DNA of 64,000 nt from assembly GCA_964017185.1 (NCBI GenBank), contig OZ024880.1, forward strand, positions 37,414,329 to 37,478,328, given 5' to 3'. This DNA is from Rugalucina vietnamica. Taxonomy: Eukaryota; Mollusca; Bivalvia; Lucinida; Lucinidae. The position numbers and the translations under genes were made by a program. Numbering within the stretch: the stretch's first letter is position 1; each line of letters starts with the position of its first letter. Below, piece by piece: positions 1 to 10,135 of the stretch. Under the pieces are notes generated by a model. The model saw only the letters and a program-made list of their open reading frames with translations. It was not told where the DNA came from and made no database searches.

Positions 1-108
1 TATTGCGGTGTACTTTCTTTCCAATCTGGTGCCTGGATTTATTATTTGGGATTTTAAATTTAATTGTATTTAATCTTAAGGCTATTCTAACTCTTGATTG
101 GTCGTTCG

Positions 109-2228
109 TCACTCACAAATGAGAAAGTCCATCACTTTTTCGTGTTGGTGAGTTCTTTGATGGCTGACAAGGCCAATTCTAGCTCTAAACTGTCGGTTGC
201 AAGTAGAGCAAGTCAATGTCATGGAGTCAGCTGGTGGCCCATTTGTATTGGCTTTGCGTTCTCTACGCTTTCTTTGAGCTTCACAGATTCTCTTCTTTTC
301 ATAGAGAGCTGTTCCTTTGTTGATGAGACCTCGTCACTTTGATCGCTCTTGTGCAGTTTGTTCCCAAGACCCAATTGGTATGTCAAAATCCTTCAGAGAA
401 GCTTTGAGGGTGTCTTTGTAGCTTTTCTTCTGGCCACCTAGAGAGCGTTTTCCCTCTTGAAGTTCTCAATAGAATACTTTCTTTGGAAGTCGCTCATCAG
501 ACATTCTTATAACATGGCCAGTCCACCTTAGCTGTGCTAGCTTTAAGACAGTATGCATGCTTTGCATCCCTGCTTTCTTCAGGACCCCTGTGTCTGGAAT
601 CTTGTCTTGCCACTTGATTTTTAACAGCTTTCTCAAGCAGCTTAAGTGGAAATGGTTAAGTGTCTTTGCACGACGCTGGTATACTGTCCAGGTCTCACAT
701 GCATACAAGAGGGTTGGCAGTACCACAGCCTTGTAGACTTTCAGCTTGGTGTCAAGCTTGATTCCATTTCGCTCCCAGACATTTGCACGGAGTATCCAAA
801 TGTCACATTGGCTTTTGCAATTCTGGCAGTGACCTCATCATCAATGTGCACTGCTCTGGAAAGAGTGCTTTCCAGGTAGGTGAAATAATCAACAACTTTC
901 AGTTGTGATTGGTGGTTCATTGTCCATTGTTCATTGTTCATTCCAGGTGCTGGTTGTCTTTTTTGTGCTAATTTTGAGATCATAGTAATCACATGAATGT
1001 GAGACTTGATCCATTGCTCTTTGCATTTTTGCCTCTGAGCTGGCATTCTTATCCATATCATCTGCATTGAGGAGCTCATCTAGCACATCAGTCTGCACCT
1101 TAGTTTTGGCTTGCAACCTTCTAAGGTTGAATATATTGCCATCAAAACGGTAATGGATTGGAAAACCAGTGTCACTGTCCTGAAAAAGCATCCATGAGCA
1201 CGGCAGAAAACATCATGCTGAACAGTGTTGGTGCCATAACACAGCCCTGTTTGACCCCATTCGTTACCTCAAAGGGTTCAGACAACTCTCCATCGTTTTG
1301 CAAACGTGCTTGCATGCCATCATGAAATTGCCACACCATTGCCATGAATCTGGGTGGACAGCCAAATTTGGCCATGGTTTTCTAGAGTCCATTATGACTA
1401 ACTGTGTCAAAAGCTTTGGTGAGGTCGACAAACGTCATGTATAGATCTACATTCTGTTCTTGGCATTTCTCATGAAGCTGTGTTGCTGTAAGATCATGTC
1501 TATTGTCCCTCTGTCTTTTCTGAATCCACACTGACTTTCAGGGATAAGTCCCTTCTGATCAAGATGAACATTCAGGAGGTTCAACAGAATTTTGCCAGTA
1601 TCTTCCCAGCAATGCACAGGAGGGTAGATGCCTCTGTGGTTGTCACAAACTTGTGGATTTCCTTTCCGCTTGTATATGTGGATTATGGATGCATCCTTAA
1701 AGTCTTGTGGGATAAAAGAACATTGCACTCTATCTGTGGAAGGCTGTCAGTTGCATCGTCATTGATGCCTGATGGTCGATTCAGCTCACTATTGAAATGC
1801 TCTGCCCACCTTTTCAAGATAGCCTCTTTATTTGTGAGAAGAGTGCTTCCATCAGCACTGAGCAATGCGGTGGCTCTAGAGCTCTTTGGGCCATAAATGG
1901 TTTTCAGTGCATCTTGAAATTTCTTCATGTCCTTTCTGTCCGCAAAAGACTGAATTTCTTCTGTTTTCTTCCTCAGCCAGGAATCTTGCATGTCCCTAAA
2001 CTTGGTCTGGACTGTCTTACAAATGTTGCTGTAGGCTGCTTTCTTAGATACTGAGCTAGTATCATCTTGATGTGCCTTATGCAATCGGTGTTTTTCTTCA
2101 AGAAGCCTCTGAATTTCACCATCATTCTCAAACCAGGCTTGATGTTTGCGAGATGGATGTCCTAAAGTAGTAGCAGTTGAAAAACTCTTGATTAGTTCAG
2201 AGAGCATTGAACTGAAGTTTATTGTCAA
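109..2228 (-). mobile_element. Decayed LINE (non-LTR retrotransposon), RT and C-terminal part
   Basis: Minus-strand reading frames 2228-1683, 1728-1447, 1446-1172, 1191-931, 1079-741, 726-466 and 360-109 follow one another as one frameshifted polyprotein. RT signatures are visible: FRKDRGTIDM near 1500, FVDLTKAFDT (domain A) near 1430-1400, NGVKQGCVMAPTLF (domain B) near 1255-1215, and LLNADDM near 1060, where the family's YADD box has become NADD. The end reads SWEQTAQE, then a stop in place of a Trp, then a basic Arg/Lys-rich stretch and a C2H2-like motif, CSTCNRQF..GLVSHQRTH, with the final stop at 111-109. The 5' endonuclease region is absent, so the copy is 5'-truncated and dead. The family resembles RTs often mis-annotated as craniofacial development protein 2-like. 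Clade assignment is uncertain. Confidence 0.88.
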
Positions 2229-2364
2229 TCATTATTATCGCAACTGACAGTACTCTTCCGATAGACACATTGTTTTTGATTATTCATCACAAAAATTCAA
2301 TATACATACATGTCCATTCAATATACATAGATTTAAACATCTTTTAAAAAAGGTAAAAAAAAAA

Positions 2365-2685
2365 TGATTTTTTAGCAGAAAAATTCTGATATTTTTCTTA
2401 TTTTTGCTCAAAACGTAGATGTACAGCCGCGGTGGTGTAATGGATAGCGTATTCGCTTAGCAATCTAGAGGTTGTGGGTTCGTATCCCGGCTGGTACATA
2501 TGCCTGTCATGTTGGTGACAAATGTTCACCCTGACGTAATAAAGGCAAACCGCCAATGGGGTGTAACATTAACAATCTATGTTTTGAAGCAAAAATAAGA
2601 AAAATAGAAATACCCCTGCATACCCATTTTTACTATATAATAGTGGAGTATAAGGGGGTGCATTACACGGACATGCTTTCCTGTT
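2365..2685. mobile_element. Palindromic MITE (family P), copy 1, split by a SINE
   Basis: The left arm ends with TTTTTGCTCAAAACGTAGAT (2402-2421). The right arm resumes with ACAATCTATGTTTTGAAGCA from about 2573 and ends in the family's TATACCCC..GGACATG terminus. In other copies in this window (for example 22660-22938 and 40448-40735) the two arms are contiguous and form a long hairpin, so the SINE between them is a nested insertion. Confidence 0.7.
2426..2560 (+). mobile_element. tRNA-derived SINE
   Basis: The head at 2426-2497 has a box A-like TGGTGTAATGGATAG and a box B GGGTTCGTATCCC with a short T-arm stem. The anticodon arm does not fold well, so it is not scored as a functional tRNA. 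The body contains TAATAAAGGCAAACCGCC, which recurs in diverged form (AATTAAAGTAAACCGCC) after a second degraded head near 29611-29735. It sits inside a family P MITE. Confidence 0.65.
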
Positions 2686-2689
2686 GTGC

Positions 2690-4376
2690 GCATTTGTATC
2701 TTGCTAGGGCGCTGGTTGATAAACTTAAGATAAACACATTGCGCATTGTGACTGACGCCGACGACTGGTTAAACTATGCTTTTAAATTGGCACATTGTAC
2801 TTTGTAACTGACCGATGCCTGAACAAGCAATAAATATATTCTGTTAAATAGTTTGACTATGTAGATCTCACATTTTTATTCACATTGAATAATTTGACTG
2901 AATATCACTTAAACGACCAGAAATTACTGACCTGGGCCCAGAATTACAATACTCCGAAGACCTTAGTTAAGGTGACAAATTTTGACTAAAACTTTAACCC
3001 TTTAAAATCAATAACTGTTTTTTTATTTTTATTTTATTATATATATATATATATATAGTGGTTTCATTCAACTTCGAGGATTCATTTAGTTCGATGACGT
3101 CATTTGTTGTCATATAATCGGTATACCTTTGTTACCATCTGCTCCAGAAACACGTGTCAGAAAACCCACAGTCAAGTCCTACTTTTTGAAAAGCCAGTCA
3201 CAAAAAATCCAATCAGAGGGAAAACTATATTGATCAAAATATTAAACAGTTTTAAAAATGAGCCATTTTCCCTAAAACTTTCTTACCCCCATGTTTAAGC
3301 CAATATTACCAAATCATTTGATTCCCAAACTAATGCCTGCTGGTCGTCTGCTTCAGCCATTGTGACCCAGTTCAAGGTGAGCTACCATTGGATATTCGAT
3401 TGAGGCCTCAAATGGGGGAATTGTTTCCTTTAAAAAGGAAACTGATCCTATGAAACTTATGGTGAATTAGGAAAGAATTACTGCCCCACCCAAGATGAGA
3501 TTTTGTTCCCATTGTAGGGTATAGAATGGCCCAGGCACAACAAGCTATTATTATAGCTTTTTTGAAGGTGTGCAAATTATGAGGTCAGAATGGTCCTTGC
3601 ATTTAGGAAAACAAATCCCTAGATTTCAGCCTTTCAATGTAAACTAATATCTTTCAGTTATGATCTTTGAAAAGAAATTAGCTGGCACCAGTATCATAAC
3701 AGAAAACAGACACTTTTGAAAGTTATAAAATGTGTAATAAAGTTACTATAATAAAATCTTATGGTTTGATATGTTGTTATTAATTGTTCACCATAATTTT
3801 CTTTCTACCCCATATGGCGCCTCTTTAAAGTTCAATACATCCGGGTCCTCGAACTTTTTGTGTGTTTACAAAATGGCAGATGAATTAGGTCACTGGAAAA
3901 ATTGATACGTTCTGGTGAGAGTTTAAAAGTTATTTTTGATTTTTTGTGGGCATTTTATTCTTTTAATGTTAGAAAAATATTTTATTCAAAATTTATATTT
4001 TTTGATGTTATTTATAGAAATCAGAGAAACCCAACGTGCTTATGTCCTCGAAGTTCGAGTACACCAGTATATTTTTTACAAAACGGTCAATACCAAGTAT
4101 ACACTACCGCAAATTATCACACTTGAACCATATATATGAAGGAATCTATGTACAAATTATGTTAATGGTTTATTTTGAACAGCTTTGTACACTTCTGGCC
4201 AAAAGGATTTTGTTAAAATCAGTTAAACACATGAAATAGTATTTAAATTTCAAACATGACATCAGCAAAAAACAAATGAGGCCACTTTTTATTTGAGCCA
4301 GAATAAAAGACAGATGAGGATGAGGGAGGGGTCTGAAAAGCATTTTTTTATTTTTCATTTTATTTTATTTCTATTT

Positions 4377-4411
<35 letters not shown>

Positions 4412-4980
4412 TTGTGGCCTATCATAAAACTGGCTGTGCAAAAATATCTTTACAGCTGCAACTTGCAGTTCTCAAATGTTATGTATTCAGAATACACAAC
4501 TTAACACAGTGGATTCTAGCTCTGAACCAATTTTTATTTTCTATGAAGCGGCAAAGACTATCAATGCAATTATGATAATGAGGGAGTGGCATGAATTGTT
4601 TTAAGTTACAGAAATGTTACTCTAATATTAAGACTCTCTTAAAGTGTATGTTAATAAAGCAATCAGTCCAACATCAAAAATAATAAAACATTTTGACGAT
4701 AGTACAGAAAGTATTTCAGAGTTAACAGTAATTAGATTCAAAACATAATAATGATAATAACTAAGTATTGAATCCCCTGCCACACATTCATGCAAGCTCG
4801 TCTCACTATAGCTATATACGTTTTGCTTTTATATAATTTATGATATTATTATATATTTTTTTTTTTTGCGTTTCTTATGTTGATCTTTTTCACGTCATTG
4901 TTTTTTTTTTTTACTTAAACGGTAAGATATGTTTGATGACAGTAGGCGAAACTCTTATCCACCTTCGATAACTTGTGCGT
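2690..4980. other. AT-rich intergenic stretch, no gene recognised
   Basis: This stretch contains a short (TA)n run at about 3040-3057 and a (TTTA)n microsatellite at about 4371-4412. Small open frames here have no recognisable domain and look like chance in AT-rich DNA. No RNA gene or transposon ends were identified. Confidence 0.5.
4371..4412. repeat. (TTTA)n microsatellite
   Basis: About ten perfect TTTA units in a T-rich context. Confidence 0.95.
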
Positions 4981-4989
4981 ATGGGGTCT

Positions 4990-5990
4990 ACACTTTTAAG
5001 CTCACGTGAGTAATTAGGCTCCAATGTGAGCTTATAGTAAACCCATACTCCGTCGGGTATACACTTTTAAGCTCACTTGAGCAGTTAGGCTCCAAGTTGA
5101 GCTTATAGTATGCCCATACTCCGTCGTTTGTCTTCGTCGTTGTTGTCGTTGACGTCCGTTCAAACATCTTCTCTGAAACTGCTGGGCCAATCAAAGCCAA
5201 ACTTTATATGGAAAGAGGTACAAGTAGGCAAAGATCGGGAGTATGCTTAGGAAGGGGGAACCAAAAGATTTTTTTTTTATAAATGGTCCAGGTCACATTA
5301 CCAAGATGGCCATCATGGCTATAAATAGCAAAAATAAAAATAAAATAAAATAAAAAATAAAAATAAAAAAACCCTTCTTCTCCAGGACCAGAAGGCCTAC
5401 GATTTTGAAACTTGGTATGAAGCATCAGGCAATATTACTCTACAAAGTTTGTATAAATCATGACCCTGGGTTGACCTTGGCCTATTTTATGACAAGGTCA
5501 ACATAGGTCTCCTATGCATTTGAATGGGGAAAATTGTTTAAATGTGATTTGAAGGGCATAACTTGCAGGAACTGGGCAAATGGACAGAAGATATATGTAA
5601 AAATAAGATAAAAAAAATAAAAATAAATAAATAAATAAATGAATAAAATAAAATAAAATAAAACAAATACCAATCAAAAGCCAAACTTTATGTGGAGCAC
5701 CGTTAGGAAGGGGAAATGAAAGTAAAGTTTGTACAAATCATCAAGGTCACATGACCAAGATGGCCGCCATAGCTATAAATAGCAAAAACCTTTAAAAATC
5801 TTCTTCTTCAGAACCAGAAGGCCTTGGATTCTGAAACTTGGCCTTGGCATGAAACATCAGGCAATGGAGGTCTACAAAGTGTATATAAATTATGACCCTG
5901 GGATGACCTTGACCTATTTTACGGCAAGATCAGCATAGGTCGCCTATGCATTTAAGTAGGGAAAATTGTTAATAAAAAATAAAAGATCAC
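4990..5990 (+). mobile_element. AGCTCACCTGAG-family Helentron-like repeat, degraded and 3'-truncated
   Basis: It begins with TTTTAAGCTCACGTGAG and GTGAGCTTATAG, given twice in tandem (about 4994-5120). This matches the start of the longer element at 19861. Inside, the motif gaccctgggntgaccttgacc occurs twice (about 5460 and 5896), and it recurs in the 42280-42636 copy. A-rich (AAATA)n tracts lie at about 5335-5372 and 5608-5663. The family's terminal hairpin and CTAG end are not found here. Confidence 0.55.
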
Positions 5991-7060
5991 ATATTCCTTC
6001 TAGATATTACATCATGTTCCATGGGATTGTTGTCATAATGCAGTTTTTAGTCCGGAGTTGATAAGAAAGATACCATATGAAAGTTTACTCTCGAACAATT
6101 TGACTTAATGCTATATATAACATCGCGCCACCTATGCAAAATGTGCTATTACAAACTCATTATACAGAGTTCAAAAACTTGGAACATGCACAAATTGTGG
6201 TTCATGTAATTAACATTCGATTGTTGACCCTTCTCGGTTTTTCTACGGGATGTCCGTTTCAATCAAATATATATGTTTTTATTATTAATTATCAAAAGCT
6301 GACCGTTAAAAGATTTTAGATGTAACAATATTGTTTCTTGTAATTTACATACACTATGGATATTTTCGTTTATTTCCACTATAAAATTCACGATTCAAGT
6401 ATGGATTTTGGCATTATGTATGTCTATATGCACCTAATGACCAGAGTAAATTAAAACTAATATTTAAGCTTAGATTTATGCAATAACCAGTCAACGATTG
6501 AAAATTCCGCAATCAATTATAAAATTGCAATAATATGCTTACATAAAGCTTTAAATCATATTGTATACAGCATTTTGCTGACCTTTTACTTTTGTCAAAA
6601 TGCGTCATAAAAAGGCCTTGGGTTACATCGTTGTAAGCAAATATAGATTCCATATGTCTGGTACACGTGCTTCTTGGAATTCAGCGGGTTCACTGAAAAT
6701 TAAAACTGAGGTCATTTTAGAATTTCATTCGCTTAAAATGGAGGGTTGCCACTGGCAAACTACTTAAGGACATTTAAGCAAATTATTCTGCTGTCAGAAG
6801 TGACTGTGGCGTATACAAAATACTGTACATTTCCTTATGTATGCTGCAAGCACATGTGTACTATCTAAATATTCAGAAATGCTGTACGTCCTTTCGTCAT
6901 AAGGATTTCTTTTCATTTACAAAGTATGATTCCGTTTTTATTTCTATCTCATTTGACGCAGTTCCACTGTATGTATTAAAAGGACAAGAAGAACATATTA
7001 ACAATTTGATAAACTAAAGTATACAATTATGCACACACCATATGCAATATCTAACGGTTC
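5991..7060. other. Intergenic stretch, nothing recognised
   Basis: AT-rich sequence between a repeat and the 3' end of the receptor gene. It probably includes the receptor 3' UTR next to 7065. I see no conserved coding frame, RNA gene or transposon end. Confidence 0.4.
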
Positions 7061-7064
7061 ACAT

Positions 7065-8366
7065 CTATTCATTTAAGATGATGGGCAACAGATAACCAAC
7101 AGAATAAAATATCTGCCCAGCCAGAAACCCAACCAGAAAGAAGAAGTCCATAAGAGACGCGACATCCTTCCATGAGACTTGGAATGTATTGTATTTCTTG
7201 CCTTGCTGGGCATTTCCTTCCTTGCCTGGATTGTTATTGCGATCATGTGCTGAATTTAACCCATCTATGTCCCATATACTACTGCCTACAGCAATAGGTA
7301 CCACAGAGGAACTACAGTTCTTTCTTCTTTGAGGAAGGGAAGCAGTCTGGCAAAAACAACGGCATTTCAAGATGTACGTGAACCCACGAAGAACAACGGG
7401 AATTTCGCTGGTGTCCGGTTTATGGTGAATCCACAATGTGACGACCGTTGCCAGAGACATTCCACAGCTGAAAATCATCATGATGAAGGTGTAGTAGCAG
7501 AGATAGGCGAGATTAGCAGAGGACGATGGTATGAACGACATCACAACGTTAAGGAGGACAACAAATGACAGGAAACACGTAATCGAAAAGCTCACTCGTT
7601 CTCCGGACTCCGGTGGCAGGATGAATACACATACATTCAACAGAGATAGTAAGCAGACAGGTGCGATAAGGTTTATGAGATAGTACGTCGGAATTCTTTT
7701 CAGTTCTATTGAAAAGTCCACATACGACACGTTGCTTTCAGTATACGCGTCACAAGATGTTCTTTCAATAGTCCACTCTGCGTTGTCTTCATATAAATCC
7801 AAGTTCCATGTCGAGCTTGTTGGTTTCAAGATCATTTCTGCAGCCGTGTGTCCCCATGCTGCAATCTTAAATGAGCAGGTTTGTTTATCAAACGGATAAA
7901 ATCTTGTATCGGGAGAACATCCACCCCGCAGCACGATCCATGGTTTCCATTCACAGTTCCAATTAAGTATGTTACAACGAAGCTTCGACGTTGAATCTCC
8001 AATTGCCGATGTACTTTTCACAGAATTTACCAGAAGGAGCGATGGTTTCCATAATGCATCTCTTTCGAACAGAATTGTGACGTCATAATTTCTGTACTTT
8101 GTTACCATGTCAACCCACTTCACGTGAAAGTAACCACTTATTTCGAGATAGCCTCCTATTTCGTCAAAGTTATTCACAGATGCAAGGTTGAGGTCAACAG
8201 ACACTTCCATTGTCACATTAGTAGAAGAAACGGGTAGCAAATCCTGTTTGTCAAAGGTGTCCTGTATAATATCGAGGTACTCTTGACCTAAATCAGTCTT
8301 CGTTACGCTCTTATCACCTTGTTTACAATGTACGGCAGTAATGAGAACCAAAACCAAAAGCATCAT
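7065..8366 (-). CDS. Nicotinic acetylcholine receptor-like Cys-loop ion channel subunit (intronless)
   Basis: A complete 433-residue frame. Residues 1-14 look like a signal peptide (MMLLVLVLITAVHC). The extracellular ligand-binding domain (about 20-228) has the WKP motif at 106-108 and the Cys-loop C150-C164, with exactly 13 residues including FYPFD between the cysteines. TM1-TM3 lie at about 229-250, 256-278 and 288-313, with an intracellular loop 314-400 and TM4 402-430. The pre-TM2 sequence PESGERVSF is of the cation-selective type and lacks the PAR signature of anion channels. Loop C reads TSCDAYTESNVSY with one Cys, so it lacks the vicinal pair of alpha subunits. It would form or join a pentameric channel in the plasma membrane; the ligand is not certain. 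The whole gene is one exon, which suggests retrocopy-derived expansion as known for bivalve receptors of this family. No frameshift is seen. Confidence 0.92.
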   Translation of the reverse strand: MMLLVLVLITAVHCKQGDKSVTKTDLGQEYLDIIQDTFDKQDLLPVSSTNVTMEVSVDLNLASVNNFDEIGGYLEISGYFHVKWVDMVTKYRNYDVTILFERDALWKPSLLLVNSVKSTSAIGDSTSKLRCNILNWNCEWKPWIVLRGGCSPDTRFYPFDKQTCSFKIAAWGHTAAEMILKPTSSTWNLDLYEDNAEWTIERTSCDAYTESNVSYVDFSIELKRIPTYYLINLIAPVCLLSLLNVCVFILPPESGERVSFSITCFLSFVVLLNVVMSFIPSSSANLAYLCYYTFIMMIFSCGMSLATVVTLWIHHKPDTSEIPVVLRGFTYILKCRCFCQTASLPQRRKNCSSSVVPIAVGSSIWDIDGLNSAHDRNNNPGKEGNAQQGKKYNTFQVSWKDVASLMDFFFLVGFLAGQIFYSVGYLLPIILNE

Positions 8367-9015
8367 TTCTGTTCAAATATGAACGTTCAATAAAAACAAG
8401 AGTTAAGCTATTCAGACACTTTTTTTTCTTTTACTTCATGTAAATAAAATATAGGAAAACCGTTATAATATTTGTATATAACCACAACAGACTGAATATG
8501 CATCCATAAACAATAACAAATATCAATTTTGGTAGACAATATTACATTGTAAATGCATCTTGCCTTTATAAGAAGACAATGGATTGTCATTCGATTCTAC
8601 ATAAACAGGACTGAACCAGGATTTATCACGCACATAGAGTTCAAAGACACATTGACTAGATTGATGTACGTGTCTTAACTTACCGGTCCCATTGGAAGTA
8701 TCAAATACACTGAAGAGCTTTAAAAACGCAAAGAAAAAAAAATTGTATTTTTTGCACCAAGGACATTTTTAGTCTTCCTAAACAGGTGAAATGTGTCGGT
8801 AACTGTACTCTACTTCTATTTTTACATGAAACCGGCATTTGTAAAGTCACTGACCACCCACAGTAATAAAATGCCATTTTACACTTTTTACCATGTGGCG
8901 TCTCGTTGAATCAACGAAGAAACACATTTGACGTTTCACACGGAGCTTGTAGTAATCTATATATAAAAACACTTTAGTTTTACTAGATTCATTTATATTC
9001 CACAGGGAATTAATA
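8367..9015. other. Upstream region of the receptor gene
   Basis: The sequence 5' of the receptor start codon (minus strand). It should hold the promoter and 5' UTR, but I see no convincing TATA element or other site. No other gene is recognised. Confidence 0.35.
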
Positions 9016-9017
9016 AA

Positions 9018-10034
9018 ACACATTTTTTAAAGTTAACTCTTATTCAATATTTCGGCCGAAGGCCTTTTTCAAGAAAAAAAAACATTAAACTTCCACTGCT
9101 TTTACATTTTGACACTCCACCATTACAGTATGTTATTCCGACGCCATGAATGTCTAACATGACGTCGCTTATAAATGTGACGACGTCATCCCCGTACTTT
9201 TGCCTTGTGGTGCCAAAATGATACTGAAATATCACTGTCTTTCACGTTACACTGGTGACTATCTGGACGGACAGTACGAAGCTCCTTGATCCACAGTCCT
9301 TCTCTCAGTTGTCTCTCTGTTCTTTCAGCGTTGTATAGCTTCTCCAGAACAACGAACCCCATATCTAACTGCGAGTGTTCTCCTTGGTTGAAATGAAAAT
9401 TTATCGGCTTGTCCCGTCGAATGCGCACATCCCTTAGATGCTTCGTCATCCTTTCCCTTAACTGCCGCTCTGTCTCCCCGACATATACTGTTGACTTACA
9501 GCTGGTGCAAATGATCCCGTAAATAACGTTACGTGACTGGCAATTAATGTCCGAGACCGGAGTATACTTGTTCTGGTGAGAAGTGTCCGAAACAGTCTCG
9601 TCTCTCGGGATATAATGGAACAGTTACCACACCCTGGCTTGCAGTTTAACCTGGTTGATTTCAGTGCTTTGTTTGTCTTGCCATGAACTAAGACGTTTAC
9701 TTAGGTTATTATCCCGTCTAAAGGCTACTATCGGCGGATCTTTGAATTTATCCCGCATCTTACTCGACCTGTGCAAGACATCCAAATGCTTCTTTGTAAT
9801 GTGCTGAATGTCAGGCAGCAGATTGGAATATGTCAGCACCAGCGGCACCCTTTTAGAGTTCTTATCTTCCTTCCTATTTACTGTCAATAGTTCTGACCGG
9901 TCCTGCACATCAACCTTCTTCAGCTGTTCTTCTATCAGTTTACCACTGTAACCTCTCTTCCGTTGACAGTTAATAGGAAGGAAGATAAGAACTCTAAAAG
10001 GGTGTCGCTGGTGGTGACATATTCCAATATTCCA

Positions 10035-10089
<55 letters not shown>

Positions 10090-10135
10090 GCCTTCGGCCG
10101 ACATATTGAATAAGAGTTAACTTTAAAAAATGTAC
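9018..10135 (-). mobile_element. Penelope-like retroelement remnant with inverted partial copy
   Basis: The coding tail (9186-9908, minus) belongs to a Penelope-like element. The outer ends are an inverted pair: 9018-9070 (TTAACTCTTATTCAATAT..CGGCCGAAGGCC) and 10079-10135 (its reverse complement). Inside, 9823-9893 is repeated inverted at 9963-10033. The right part is therefore an internally deleted second copy in opposite orientation, joined through a T/A homopolymer at about 10039-10088. Partial inverted copies (pseudo-LTR arrangements) are typical of this retroelement class. Confidence 0.8.
9186..9960 (-). pseudogene. Penelope-like RT C-terminus and GIY-YIG endonuclease, frameshifted
   Basis: Upstream frame (9908-9624): VLTYSNLLPDIQHITKKHLD and DPPIVAFRRDNNLS, the conserved thumb/linker region of Penelope RTs, followed in a shifted frame by CKPGCGNC. 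Downstream frames: TSHQNKYTPVSDINC, then VIYGIICTSCKSTVYVGET, the GIY-YIG core in Penelope form, then RQLRERMTKHLRDVR (down to about 9186). At least two frameshifts separate these blocks, so it is inactive. The RT catalytic domain is missing. Confidence 0.82.

Noticed and set aside
2426..2497. Functional tRNA gene
   Set aside because: Boxes A and B are present but the anticodon stem and acceptor stem do not pair properly, and a SINE body follows.
7329..7568. Plus-strand frame inside the receptor gene
   Set aside because: Antisense shadow of a clearly coding minus-strand frame.
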